A DNA stretch of 64,000 nucleotides from NCBI RefSeq assembly GCF_021026295.1, contig NZ_JAJNDA010000007.1, positions 62,001 to 126,000 of the forward strand, in the 5' to 3' direction. The translations under genes were made by a program, and so were the position numbers. This DNA is from Actinomycetospora soli. GTDB taxonomy: Bacteria; Actinomycetota; Actinomycetes; Mycobacteriales; Pseudonocardiaceae. Shown one piece after another: positions 52,252 to 60,967 of this stretch; the stretch's first letter is position 1; each line of letters begins with the position of its first letter. The notes beneath the pieces were generated by a model. The model did no database searches and had not been told where the DNA came from. It saw nothing but the letters and a program-made list of their open reading frames with translations.

Positions 52252-53757
52252 ATGGCGTCCTGCGCCGATGACACGACTGGTCCTTCGACCGCCCCCGACC
52301 ATCGCGAGCGCAATCGCGGCTCCGAGGCCGACCGATTGGTGGCCGCGTTGCGCCGTGCCGCCGTCGATATCACCGCCGGGCGCGGGATCCGCGACGTCGA
52401 CGCGACGTTGTCCGGCCTGCTCGCCGCGGCGGTGGCCACGGTCCCCGGCGCCGACGGGGGCGGCATCTCCCGCACCGAACGGGGCGTCGTCAGCTCCAGC
52501 CATCCGACCGACATCACGATCGCCGAGCTCGATCATCTGCAGTCGCTGTTGGCCGAGGGGCCGTGCGTCACCGCAGCCGACGATCCGCCCGATTCCGGTG
52601 TCGTCGTGGCGCACGACCTCGCCGGTGATGACGCCGTTCGCTGGCCGCGGTTCGCGCCCGCGGCGGTCGCCGCCGGGTATCGGTCGTTGCTGTCGATCGG
52701 ACTTTCGATCCGCGGTCCGCGGCACTCCGCGCTGAACCTCTACGCCCGCGAACCCCGTGTGTTCGGCCCCGCCGCACGGGGTGATGCCGCGATCTTCGGG
52801 CTGCAGGCCGCCGCTCTGCTGCACGGCGCCCAGAGCTCCGCACACTTCCAGGTGGCGCGGCGTCTCAGCGTTGTCTCAGCGTTGTCTCAGCGTCGTCCTC
52901 TCCCTCGACGTGGCGGTCGCGGCCGGGGTCGAGCGGTGCCCGGTGACGGCGGCCGGGCCGACGGGGAAAGCCGGTCGCGACCTCGTTCCCGCGGTACGGG
53001 GACACGGCGGTCGTCGGGCTGGTCGACGTGTGGCGGGCTCGTCAGGCTGCCCGGCGGGGTGCTCGAGCCGTACGCGTCCTCGACCTTCGGTCTGGGCGAG
53101 GTGGTGCGGACCGCCCTCGACGCCGGGGCGGGGTGGATCGTCCTCGGCCTCGGCCTCAGTTCGTGCGCCGACGGCGGCCGGTGCCGACGCCCGTCGCTCG
53201 ATCAGCGTGACCCGTCCGTGAAACCGACCGGATGGTTGTCATGCGGCGGTCAGTTCGCCCGGTCGCGTGCCTCGTCCACGGCCGCCCGGAGCGACCCGCG
53301 GTGCGCCGGCCCGTGCCCGGGCAGCACCAGGTCGGCGTCCAGGCCCTGCAGGACCGTCAACGCCTCGTCCATCTGCGCGTCGGTGCCGTGGTCGAACCAC
53401 GGCGCGATCAGCTGCGGCCCGCTCGTCGGGGAGAGGGCGTGTCCGGTGACGAGGCTGTCGCCGGTGAGCACGACGCCCGCCGTCGGGAGGTGGAAGGCGG
53501 TGTGGCCGGACGTGTGGCCGCCGGTCAGCACCGGGACCGGCGCCCCCGGGAGATCGAGCGCCCCTGAGGTGGGGAAGGGCTCCGCGTGCGGCGCGGCGAC
53601 GTCCCGGCCCGCTCCCGCACGGGCGACCCGCAGCGCCCACGGCAGGACCCGCGGACGCCACAGGTTCGCGACCACGCGGGCGGGCGTCAGCTGCTCGAGG
53701 CGCTCGCGGCGCGCGTGGGCGACCTCGATCGGATGCAGGAGGACCGGGGTGCCGTAG
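52252..53757 (+). CDS. GAF-domain protein with a chimaeric, non-native 3' end
   Basis: The first 200 residues form a GAF domain of the kind that precedes ANTAR in actinobacterial antiterminator regulators: VDATLSGLLAAAVATVPGAD, GGGISRTERGVVSS, LLAEGPCVTAADDPPD and the closing ALNLYAREPRVFGPAARGD. An ANTAR RNA-binding domain would be expected after HFQVARRLS; instead the frame runs through three 11-bp repeats, a decayed glycerate kinase fragment and antisense sequence of the MBL gene until 53757. Only the GAF part is likely native. ATG 52252 or an alternative start at 52243. Confidence 0.45.
   Translation: MASCADDTTGPSTAPDHRERNRGSEADRLVAALRRAAVDITAGRGIRDVDATLSGLLAAAVATVPGADGGGISRTERGVVSSSHPTDITIAELDHLQSLLAEGPCVTAADDPPDSGVVVAHDLAGDDAVRWPRFAPAAVAAGYRSLLSIGLSIRGPRHSALNLYAREPRVFGPAARGDAAIFGLQAAALLHGAQSSAHFQVARRLSVVSALSQRRPLPRRGGRGRGRAVPGDGGRADGESRSRPRSRGTGTRRSSGWSTCGGLVRLPGGVLEPYASSTFGLGEVVRTALDAGAGWIVLGLGLSSCADGGRCRRPSLDQRDPSVKPTGWLSCGGQFARSRASSTAARSDPRCAGPCPGSTRSASRPCRTVNASSICASVPWSNHGAISCGPLVGERACPVTRLSPVSTTPAVGRWKAVWPDVWPPVSTGTGAPGRSSAPEVGKGSACGAATSRPAPARATRSAHGRTRGRHRFATTRAGVSCSRRSRRAWATSIGCRRTGVP
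52862..52894 (+). repeat. Three tandem copies of an 11-bp unit
   Basis: GTCTCAGCGTT, GTCTCAGCGTT, GTCTCAGCGTC lie head to tail exactly where the GAF gene stops making sense and shortly before the glycerate kinase fragment. Such repeats can arise by slippage at a recombination junction. Confidence 0.8.
52907..53178 (+). pseudogene. Duplicated fragment of the glycerate kinase gene
   Basis: About 270 bp aligns with 57000-57260 of the intact glycerate kinase gene, including near-identical runs such as GTGCTCGAGCCGTACGCGTC and the encoded GLVRLPGGVLEPYASSTFGL. Point changes and small indels break its own frame at the left. The copy corresponds to roughly residues 52-140 of the kinase. Same orientation as the intact gene. 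Confidence 0.85.
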
Positions 53758-54002
53758 CGGGCACGGAAGGTGTTCACCGCGCCGAGGTGGTCGACGTGGG
53801 CGTGGGTCACGAGGATCGCCACCACGTCCTCGGGGCGGCGCCCGAGGGCCCGGACGGAGGACTCGACCGCCGGCAGGTCCCCGGGGTAGCCGCCGTCGAC
53901 CAGGGTCAGGTCGTCGCCCTCGCGCAGCAGCACCCAGTTGACGTCGGTGCCCGTGACGAGGAAGACGTCGCGCTCGACCTCCTCCACCGCTGGAGCTCTC
54001 AC
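53250..54002 (-). CDS. MBL-fold metallo-hydrolase
   Basis: 250 residues from GTG 54002. Metal-binding motif VTHAHVDHLGAVNTF, a second His in GGHTSGHTAFH, Asp in LTGDSLVTG and the last His in LVLPGHGPAHRG, the complete two-zinc set. A glyoxalase II- or lactonase-like hydrolase; substrate unknown. Located 12 nt after the preceding membrane gene, so the two are probably cotranscribed. Confidence 0.9.
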   Translation of the reverse strand: MRAPAVEEVERDVFLVTGTDVNWVLLREGDDLTLVDGGYPGDLPAVESSVRALGRRPEDVVAILVTHAHVDHLGAVNTFRARYGTPVLLHPIEVAHARRERLEQLTPARVVANLWRPRVLPWALRVARAGAGRDVAAPHAEPFPTSGALDLPGAPVPVLTGGHTSGHTAFHLPTAGVVLTGDSLVTGHALSPTSGPQLIAPWFDHGTDAQMDEALTVLQGLDADLVLPGHGPAHRGSLRAAVDEARDRAN

Positions 54003-54013
54003 GACGAGCGACC

Positions 54014-54397
54014 TCAGTCCCCGCCGCTGGCCCGGGGACCGGTGAGGGCGGCGATCCCGACCGCGATCCCGACCGCGTTGAGCCCAGCGCCGAACCAGTC
54101 GCTCCCGCTGCGCGGTGCGCGCCAGACCGCCACCAGGTGGTTGATCTCGAACAGGGTGGACAGCACCGCGTAGCCCCGGACCTGGGCGCGGTCCGCCTCC
54201 GGCCCCAGGGTCGCCAGTCCGGCCGCCGTCACGAGGGTCCCGACGTTCCAGACCGCGATCTCGCGCTGCCACCCGGCGTTGTAGTCCCACGCGCTGCCCC
54301 GGCCGAAGGGTCGCCGGAACACCCCTTGGAGCACCGCGGCCGACGAGAACCCGGCGAGCCACACGTTCCGTGCGTCGCGGACCGACGGTCTCCGCAC
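54014..54397 (-). CDS. Hypothetical membrane protein
   Basis: 127 residues from GTG 54397 (GGAAGG upstream). Three to four hydrophobic stretches including VWLAGFSSAAVLQGVF, VGTLVTAAGLATL, and FGAGLNAVGIAVGIAALTG, with GYAVLSTLFEINHLVAVWRA between. The layout resembles small integral membrane proteins of unknown function. First gene of a two-gene unit with the MBL hydrolase. Confidence 0.65.
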   Translation of the reverse strand: MRRPSVRDARNVWLAGFSSAAVLQGVFRRPFGRGSAWDYNAGWQREIAVWNVGTLVTAAGLATLGPEADRAQVRGYAVLSTLFEINHLVAVWRAPRSGSDWFGAGLNAVGIAVGIAALTGPRASGGD

Positions 54398-54821
54398 CGC
54401 TGCACCGCCTTCCGTCGAACCGACCCGCGAGAACGTACCGGGCCGACGATCACCGGACGAGGCGGAAGCCCAGGATCTCCTCGACGAGCGACTCGGGCTG
54501 CTCGAGGGCGACGACGCGACGGAGGGTTCGGGCACGCCGACCATTCCCATCGGTCGCGGGATCGGCGTGGAATTCGCCATCGAACGGTTCTCGCCGGAAT
54601 GCGTCGCCGCCGTGTCGGACGCGTCCCGAGCAGGCGTCGGGCCGCCTGTCAACCGTGGCGGCACATTCGACGACGAATCGCAGAGCAGGTCGGACGACGC
54701 CTGTCCCGTCGCGATGCGGTGAAAAGGATCGCAGCGATTCCCGGGGCTGGATCGAGGATGTCCCGGGGTACGGCTGGAGCAGCGCCGACTCGCGCGGACG
54801 GGTCGGCGAGGAGACAGCGAG
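54398..54821. other. Intergenic region between divergent genes
   Basis: 424 bp with no recognisable gene. Long open frames on both strands are compositional. It should contain promoters for the divergent genes on either side, but no clear boxes were found. Confidence 0.5.
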
Positions 54822-55535
54822 GTGAACCAGATGTCAGTCACGCACCCGGTCCTCACGACGACGCCCGCCGACGTCCTGGTGGTCGGCGCGGGCCCCGTCG
54901 GGTTGGTGCTCGCCGCGGCCCTCGCCCACTACGGCGTCCGCGCCGACGTCGTCGACCGGCGCACGGCTCCACGGGACTCGTCGCGAGCCAACAACCTGTG
55001 GGCCCGCCCGCAGGAGTTGCTCGCCGCCGTCGGGCTGCGGGACCTGCTCGCCCGAGGCGCCCACGAGGTCGTGCGCGCCGAGTTCGTGATCGAGGGCCGT
55101 CCGGTGGACACGGTCCGGTTCACCGACGCCGCGAGCCCGTACCCGGCGGTCCTCTACGGCAGCCAGGCGGGGATCGAACGGCGGGTCCGCGAGGTCCTGG
55201 CCGACCAGGGGCGCCCGGTGCAGGGCGGCACGCGTCTCGAGTCCCTCGAGCAGGACGACGACGGCGTCGACGTGGTGCTCCGAGGCGACGACGGCACCGT
55301 CGCGCGGCGGCGGTACCGCTACGTCGTCGGGGCCGACGGCGCCGACAGCGCCGTCCGCACAGCGGTCGGTCTCGACGTCCGGCCCGACGGCCACATCGCG
55401 TTCCGCGCCGGCCACGACGACGCCGCCCGGCTCACGGCCTACTGGCGCCGCATCGTCGGGCCCGCCCCCGCGCCGGGGGAGCGGGGGTCGGGCCTGCGGG
55501 AGGTCGAGCCCGAGCCGGGGCTCGCCCACACCTGA
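54822..55535 (+). pseudogene. FAD-dependent aromatic monooxygenase with an internal deletion
   Basis: 237 residues where the family has about 500. The N-terminal FAD-binding part is intact (VLVVGAGPVGLVLAAALAHY, GADGADSAVRTAVGL), then jumps directly to RPDGHIAFRAG, which belongs to the thioredoxin-like C-terminus of these enzymes. About 250 residues including the DG-x-x-HP motif region are missing. Start GTG 54822 or ATG 54831. The protein should be unable to bind substrate. Its 3' end overlaps the MFS gene. Confidence 0.75.
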
Positions 55536-56731
55536 CGCCGGGTGCGGCGGCGCAGCAGGACGGCGGCCGCGGCGCTGGTCAGGGCGAGGAGGGCGACGAG
55601 GCCGCCGTACGCCGCGGTCGAGCCGAGCAGGCCCCACGCGGGCACGGTCAGCCCGACGAGGTAGCTGGGCACGGCGGAGCCGAGGTAGCTGACGAGGTAG
55701 ACGGCGGCGAGGAGCCCGGTCCGCTCGGCCGCCGACCGACCGGCCAGCACCCACCGCATGGCCCCGGTGAACGAGGCGCCGAACCCGGCTCCGGCCACGA
55801 CGGTGGCCGCGAAGAAGCCCGCGGTGAGTCCGGCGGCCAGCGAGCCGACGACGCCGAGGACCCCGAGCAGGAGGGCGGCGAGGCCACCGAGCATGGCCCG
55901 GTCGTGACCGACCCCGGACACGGCCAGCCCGGTGACGCCGGACGTGCCGGTGAGGGCGGCGAGGACGAGTCCGCCGGCCAGCGGGCTCGTCGCGCCCAGG
56001 ACGCCGGCGGCCACGGACGGGCCCAGGGCCTGGTAATACCCCGCGAGCGCCCAGCTCGCGATGAAGCAGAGGCAGGCGGTCGCGAACAGCGGGTACGCCC
56101 CGTCCGGCACCCGGACCGACGGTCGGAGCGACCGCAGGGCGCCGGGGGTGCGGCTCGCCCTCTCCGGAGCGAGGACGACCGCGACGGCGGCGAGACCGAG
56201 CAGAGCGGCGAACACCACGTACACCAGGACGAGGGGTGCCGGGCCGTGGGCGACGAGGGCGCCCGAGACCAGGGCGCCGGCCGCGAGTCCGCCCGGAGCG
56301 GCGGCGCCGGTCACGGCTCCTGCGAGCCCGGGGCGTCGCGCAGGACCCAGGTCGATGACGAACGCGGCGATCGCGGTCAGCCCGAGCCCGGTGGCGAGCC
56401 CCTGGATGCTCCGAGCGAGCAGGAGCACCCCGGTCGAGTCCACCTGGGTGAAGACCCCGCACGCGACCGAGTCGAGGAGCAGGGCCACCACGGCGACCGG
56501 GCGTCGGCCCAGGTGGTCGGAGAGTCGGCCGCAGACCAGCAGCGCGCCGGCCAACGGGAGGATGTAGATGGCGAAGGCCCCGGTCAGCCCGGACGGCAGG
56601 ATCCCGTACTCGTGCTGGTAGACGACGTAGAGCGGGGCCGGGACGCCGGCGGCGGCGCCCAGGACGAGCAGCGACAGCGACAGGGCGCCGAACGCCCAGC
56701 GCGGGACGGGGTCGACCCGGGCGTCGGTCAC
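55439..56731 (-). CDS. MFS transporter (12 helices)
   Basis: 430 residues from GTG 56731. The A-motif region reads CGRLSDHLGRRPVAV, and the twelve hydrophobic helices are regularly spaced. The last 35 residues are a hydrophilic tail overlapping the FAD remnant. Exports drugs or metabolites in general; substrate unknown. Divergent from glycerate kinase. Confidence 0.87.
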   Translation of the reverse strand: MTDARVDPVPRWAFGALSLSLLVLGAAAGVPAPLYVVYQHEYGILPSGLTGAFAIYILPLAGALLVCGRLSDHLGRRPVAVVALLLDSVACGVFTQVDSTGVLLLARSIQGLATGLGLTAIAAFVIDLGPARRPGLAGAVTGAAAPGGLAAGALVSGALVAHGPAPLVLVYVVFAALLGLAAVAVVLAPERASRTPGALRSLRPSVRVPDGAYPLFATACLCFIASWALAGYYQALGPSVAAGVLGATSPLAGGLVLAALTGTSGVTGLAVSGVGHDRAMLGGLAALLLGVLGVVGSLAAGLTAGFFAATVVAGAGFGASFTGAMRWVLAGRSAAERTGLLAAVYLVSYLGSAVPSYLVGLTVPAWGLLGSTAAYGGLVALLALTSAAAAVLLRRRTRRQVWASPGSGSTSRRPDPRSPGAGAGPTMRRQ

Positions 56732-56843
56732 CGGGGCGTCGCGGCGGAGACGGTGCGCACGGCGCCGGACGCTAGGAGTTCGAGCGCGGTCGAAGTCAAG
56801 GCATCGGACGCCGGCGCCCTCGCGTCCCGCCCGCGTCCACGGG

Positions 56844-57947
56844 ATGCTCTGGCGCGTGCACGTCCTCGTCGCGCCGGACAAGTTCAAGGGCTCGCTGAAC
56901 GCCGTCGGGGTCGCCGAGGCGATCGCCCGCGCCCTGACCGCCCACGGCCACACCGTCGAGCTCTGCCCGATCGCTGACGGCGGGGACGGCACGGTCGACG
57001 CGGCGGTCGCGGCCGGGTTCGAGCGGCGTCCGCTGACGGCGGCCGGGCCGACGGGCGAACCGGTCGAGACCTCGTTCGCGCGGTCCGGGGACACGGCCGT
57101 CGTCGAGCTGGCCGACGTGTGCGGGCTGGTGCGGCTGCCCGGTGGCGTGCTCGAGCCGTACGCGTCCTCGACGTTCGGCCTCGGCGAGGTCGTGCGCGCC
57201 GCGCTCGACGCCGGGGCGACCCGGATCGTCCTCGGTCTCGGCGGCAGCGCGTCGACCGACGGCGGCGCCGGGCTCGCGCAGGCGCTCGGCGTGGTGCTGC
57301 GGGACGCCGACGGGCGGGAGCTCCCGGGCGGGATCGGCGGCGGGGGACTACCGGCCGTGGTGCGGGTCGACCCGCCGCCCGCGCTCGCCGCGACGATCGA
57401 GGTGGCCTGCGACGTCGACAACCCGCTCCTCGGCCCGCACGGCGCCGCCGCCGTCTACGGCCCGCAGAAGGGCGCCGGGCCCCAGGACGTCGAGGTGCTC
57501 GACGCCGCCCTCGCGCACTGGGCCGACGTGGTCGGGCGGGAGGTCGCCGAGGTGCCCGGGGCCGGCGCCGCCGGGGGAGCGGGCTTCGGGCTGATGGCCC
57601 TGCTCGGCGCCCGGCTGCGCCCCGGCTTCGACCTCGTCGCCGACCTGCTCGGGTTCGACGAGCGCCTGGCGCGCGCCGACCTCGTCGTCACGGGCGAAGG
57701 CCGGCTGGACGCCCAGACGCTGCGCGGGAAGGGCCCCGCCGGGGTGGCCGCCCGGGCCCGCGCGGCGGGGGTCCCGGTGCTGGCCGTGGCCGGGCGGGTC
57801 GACCTCGACCCGACCGAGCTGGCCGGCGCGGGCATCGTCGGGAGTGCGGCGCTCGCGGACCTGGAGCCCGACCTCGCCCGCTCGCAGGCGGACGCGGCCG
57901 GGCTGATCACACGCAGCGTCGATCAGTTGCTGCGCGCGACCCGGTAG
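56844..57947 (+). CDS. Glycerate kinase (GlxK/GarK type)
   Basis: 367 residues from ATG 56844; GTG 56856, giving HVLVAPDKFKGSL at the start, is equally plausible. ATP-dependent phosphorylation of glycerate to 2-phosphoglycerate. Motifs are VLVAPDKFKGSL, PIADGGDGTVDA, EPYASSTFGLGEVV, GLGGSASTDGGAG, and VTGEGRLDAQT. It links hydroxypyruvate/serine breakdown with glycolysis, fitting the nearby glyA and sarcosine oxidase genes. A decayed partial copy lies at 52907-53178. Confidence 0.93.
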   Translation: MLWRVHVLVAPDKFKGSLNAVGVAEAIARALTAHGHTVELCPIADGGDGTVDAAVAAGFERRPLTAAGPTGEPVETSFARSGDTAVVELADVCGLVRLPGGVLEPYASSTFGLGEVVRAALDAGATRIVLGLGGSASTDGGAGLAQALGVVLRDADGRELPGGIGGGGLPAVVRVDPPPALAATIEVACDVDNPLLGPHGAAAVYGPQKGAGPQDVEVLDAALAHWADVVGREVAEVPGAGAAGGAGFGLMALLGARLRPGFDLVADLLGFDERLARADLVVTGEGRLDAQTLRGKGPAGVAARARAAGVPVLAVAGRVDLDPTELAGAGIVGSAALADLEPDLARSQADAAGLITRSVDQLLRATR

Positions 57948-59287
57948 ATCGCCCCGGCCCCGTCGTCGGAGACGTAGAGCGCGCCGTCCGGCCCCGGGAC
58001 CGCCGCGACCGGTCGGCCCCACCGCGACCCGTCGGGGGCCTGGAAGCCGCCGACGAGCGTGCGCTGGTCGCCCATCCGGCCGCCGTTCCACGGGAAGAAG
58101 GACACCTCGGGCGCCCGCGGCGCCGTCCGGTTCCACGACCCGTGCACTCCGGCGACCGCGCCCTCGCCGAGCCCCGGGAGGTCGGCGAACGCGAGACCGA
58201 GCGGCGCCGAGTGCGCCCCGAAGGTCTGCTCGAGCGGCGGCAGCGACGCGCAGTCGAGCTTCGACCCGTCGGCGTTGGTCTCGACGTCGCGGGTGAACGG
58301 GAGGTCGGCGGAGCGCATCGGCGAGTCGGCCTGCCCGGGACGCACGTCGGGCTCGGGGTTGCAGTACGGCCAGCCGAGGTCACGGCCGGGCGTCAGCGCG
58401 GCCAGCTCCTCCGGCGGGTGGTCGTTGACGTACTCCGGCAGCACCTGGCCGTACTGCGGCCCGGGCCAGGGGTAGGCGATGTTGTCGCGGTTGTTCACCG
58501 CGGTCCAGAGCCGTCCGTCGGGCGCGAAGGCCAGCCCGGTGCCGTTGCGCACGCCGCGGGCGAAGACCTCGGGCGTGCTCGACCCGGCCGGGACACGCAG
58601 GATCGCCGCCCGCTGCGGGTTCGCGTCCCGATCCTCGGGCGACACGTTCGCGGTGGAGCCGACCGAGACGTAGAGCGCCTTGTCCGGCCCGACGACCACG
58701 GTCTTCAGCGCGTGCGCGTAGGCGCCGCGCAGGTCGGGGCTCTTGGCGTCGGGCAGCCCGGGCACGACGACGCGCTTCCCGGTGGCTGTCCCGTTCGCAT
58801 ACTCGAAGGCCGAGATCTGGTCGCTCTCGGCCACGTAGAGCGTGCTGCCGTCGAAGGCCATGCCGTGCGGCTGGGTGAGGCCCGAGATCAGCGTGGACTG
58901 CTGCGGCGCCGCGCCGTTCGCGCCGGGGACGAGCCGGATCACCTCGCCGCTGCCCGGCAGCGACACCAGCATCGACCCGTCCGGCGCCCACGTCTCGAGG
59001 CGCGCCTTCGGCACGCGCGCCCACACCGAGACCGTCCACCCCGGCGGGGTCAGCACCGAGCGCGGGGTGTCGAAGGGCGCGTCACCCATCCCGGACGGCA
59101 CGGTGACGGATGTCTGCACGAGCCCGTCCGGGGTGGCGGCGACCGGCGCGGTCGCGGCCACCGGCGAGGGCGGGCTGCCGGGGGAGGAGCCGCCGCCGTC
59201 GGACGAGCAGGCGGACACGAGCAGGAGCAGGGCGGCGGCACCGGCCAGGCCGAGACGGCGGGCGCGCGCGTGACGGGGTGCGGTCAT
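57923..59287 (-). CDS. PQQ-dependent sugar dehydrogenase-like lipoprotein
   Basis: 454 residues. Lipoprotein signal with lipobox LLVSACSS near residue 27. Beta-propeller of the sorbosone/soluble glucose dehydrogenase type with TQPHGMAFDGSTLYVAESD, RGVRNGTGLAFAPDGRLWTA, GWPYCNPEPD, GSWNRTAPRAPEVSF and RPVAAVPGPDGALYVSDD. Would oxidise sugars or sorbosone outside the membrane if PQQ is available. The 3' end overlaps glycerate kinase by 25 bp (convergent). Confidence 0.88.
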   Translation of the reverse strand: MTAPRHARARRLGLAGAAALLLLVSACSSDGGGSSPGSPPSPVAATAPVAATPDGLVQTSVTVPSGMGDAPFDTPRSVLTPPGWTVSVWARVPKARLETWAPDGSMLVSLPGSGEVIRLVPGANGAAPQQSTLISGLTQPHGMAFDGSTLYVAESDQISAFEYANGTATGKRVVVPGLPDAKSPDLRGAYAHALKTVVVGPDKALYVSVGSTANVSPEDRDANPQRAAILRVPAGSSTPEVFARGVRNGTGLAFAPDGRLWTAVNNRDNIAYPWPGPQYGQVLPEYVNDHPPEELAALTPGRDLGWPYCNPEPDVRPGQADSPMRSADLPFTRDVETNADGSKLDCASLPPLEQTFGAHSAPLGLAFADLPGLGEGAVAGVHGSWNRTAPRAPEVSFFPWNGGRMGDQRTLVGGFQAPDGSRWGRPVAAVPGPDGALYVSDDGAGAIYRVARSN

Positions 59288-59556
59288 GGCACCCGCCAGC
59301 GTGACCCGTGCCGGCCGCGATCACCACTCGGGGCGGGCCAGCCCACCGGCCGGAACTCCGCCCACAGCGCGTCGGGCTCCTCGACCGCACGCACGAGGAG
59401 CGCGTAGCCGTACCGGTCCGCCACCGCCTCCACGGCGTCCCGGTCGCTCGCGCGGATCGTGCACCCCAGCGGGCGGTCGGGCACCGCGCGGGCGCGCAAC
59501 CAGCCGTCCAGCCGTGCGACCTCGTCGCGGACCTCCTGCTGCGTCCCGGTCGTCAT
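59284..59556 (-). CDS. Small hypothetical protein
   Basis: 90 residues from ATG 59556, with GGAGGAG upstream. Its stop overlaps the start of the lipoprotein gene by ATGA, so both are cotranscribed. Helix [19 protein letters not shown] then strands with [14 protein letters not shown] and [12 protein letters not shown]. No family recognised. Confidence 0.6.
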   Translation of the reverse strand: MTTGTQQEVRDEVARLDGWLRARAVPDRPLGCTIRASDRDAVEAVADRYGYALLVRAVEEPDALWAEFRPVGWPAPSGDRGRHGSRWRVP

Positions 59557-59601
59557 GGGGACTCCTCCTCGCGTCGTCGGGCGCTCACTGCGAGACGAGT
59601 G

Positions 59602-59651
59602 TTGACCCTCGTCGACACGCGTGTCTACAGTCCTCGGCAGTTGATATATCA
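59602..59651 (+). promoter_or_regulatory. glyA-sox promoter with two palindromes
   Basis: TTGACC (59602-59607) and CTACAG (59625-59630) are spaced 17 nt as -35 and -10. A perfect palindrome GACACGCGTGTC (59614-59625) lies between them, and a second one, TGATATATCA (59642-59651), lies downstream, 20 nt before ATG 59672. The second resembles GntR-family operators in form. Two sites in one promoter suggest repression or dual regulation by sarcosine or glycine signals (inference). Confidence 0.55.
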
Positions 59652-59671
59652 GTCGGCGATCTGGAGCGGCG

Positions 59672-60967
59672 ATGAGCACGACGACGGCGCGGGAGGCCAC
59701 CCGCCCGGTCCTCGACGGGTCCCTGGCCGAGGTCGATCCCGAGGTGCACGCCGCGGTGACGCGCGAGCTCGACCGCCAGCACCGCACCCTCGAGATGATC
59801 GCCAGCGAGAACTTCGCGCCGGTCGCGGTGATGGAGGCGCAGGGCTCGGTCCTCACCAACAAGTACGCGGAGGGCTACCCGGGCCGGCGCTACTACGGCG
59901 GGTGCGAGCACGTCGACGTCGTCGAGACCCTCGCGATCGAGCGGCTCAAGGACCTGTTCGGCGCCGAGTACGCCAACGTCCAGCCGCACTCCGGGGCCCA
60001 GGCGAACGCCGCGGCCATGGCCGCGCTGCTCACGCCCGGCGACACGATCCTCGGCCTCGACCTCGCCCACGGCGGCCACCTCACCCACGGCATGCGGCTG
60101 AACTTCTCCGGCCGGCTCTACGAGGTCGCCGCCTACCACGTGCGCGCCGACGACCACCGGGTCGACATGGACGAGGTCGAGCGCCTCGCCCGGGAGCACC
60201 GGCCGAAGCTGATCATCGCGGGCTGGTCGGCGTACCCGCGGCAGCAGGACTTCGCGGCGTTCCGACGGATCGCCGACGAGGTGGGCGCCTACCTCATGGT
60301 CGACATGGCGCACTTCGCGGGCCTCGTCGCCGCCGGGCTGCACCCCTCGCCCGTGCCGCACGCCCACGTCGTCACCTCGACCACCCACAAGACCCTCGGC
60401 GGCCCCCGCGGCGGCGTGATCCTCGCGGCGGACCGCACGCTCGCCAAGCAGCTGAACTCGAGCGTCTTCCCCGGGCAGCAGGGCGGGCCGCTGGAGCACG
60501 TGATCGCCGCGAAGGCCGTGGCCTTCAAGCTCGCGGGCACGCCGGAGTTCCGGGAGCGGTGCGAGCGGACCCTCGCGGGCGCCCGCGTCCTCGCCGAGCG
60601 CCTGGTGGTCGAACCCGACGTCGGGGTCGTCTCCGGCGGCACCGACGTGCACCTCGTGCTCGTCGACCTCCGGGACCACACGCTCGACGGCAGGCAGGCC
60701 GAGGACCGGCTGCACCGCGTCGGCATCACGGTCAACCGCAACGCCGTCCCGTTCGACCCCCGCCCGCCGATGGTCAGCTCTGGGGTCCGGATCGGCACCG
60801 CCGCCCTCGCCACCCGCGGGTTCACCACCGAGGACTTCCGCGACGTCGCCGAGGTGATCGCCCGCGCCCTGCGCCCCGAGGTCACCGAGATCGAGCTCGA
60901 CGCCCTGGCCTACCGCGTGGCCGCGCTGGCCGACCGCCACCCCCTCTACCCGGAGCTGCAGCCATGA
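59672..60967 (+). CDS. glyA: Serine hydroxymethyltransferase
   Basis: 431 residues. PLP enzyme converting glycine and methylene-THF to serine. Signature [34 protein letters not shown], and the PLP lysine at residue 240 in [13 protein letters not shown]. First gene of the sarcosine operon, overlapping soxB by ATGA. It uses the methylene-THF and glycine released by sarcosine oxidase, so its place is functional. Confidence 0.96.
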   Translation: MSTTTAREATRPVLDGSLAEVDPEVHAAVTRELDRQHRTLEMIASENFAPVAVMEAQGSVLTNKYAEGYPGRRYYGGCEHVDVVETLAIERLKDLFGAEYANVQPHSGAQANAAAMAALLTPGDTILGLDLAHGGHLTHGMRLNFSGRLYEVAAYHVRADDHRVDMDEVERLAREHRPKLIIAGWSAYPRQQDFAAFRRIADEVGAYLMVDMAHFAGLVAAGLHPSPVPHAHVVTSTTHKTLGGPRGGVILAADRTLAKQLNSSVFPGQQGGPLEHVIAAKAVAFKLAGTPEFRERCERTLAGARVLAERLVVEPDVGVVSGGTDVHLVLVDLRDHTLDGRQAEDRLHRVGITVNRNAVPFDPRPPMVSSGVRIGTAALATRGFTTEDFRDVAEVIARALRPEVTEIELDALAYRVAALADRHPLYPELQP

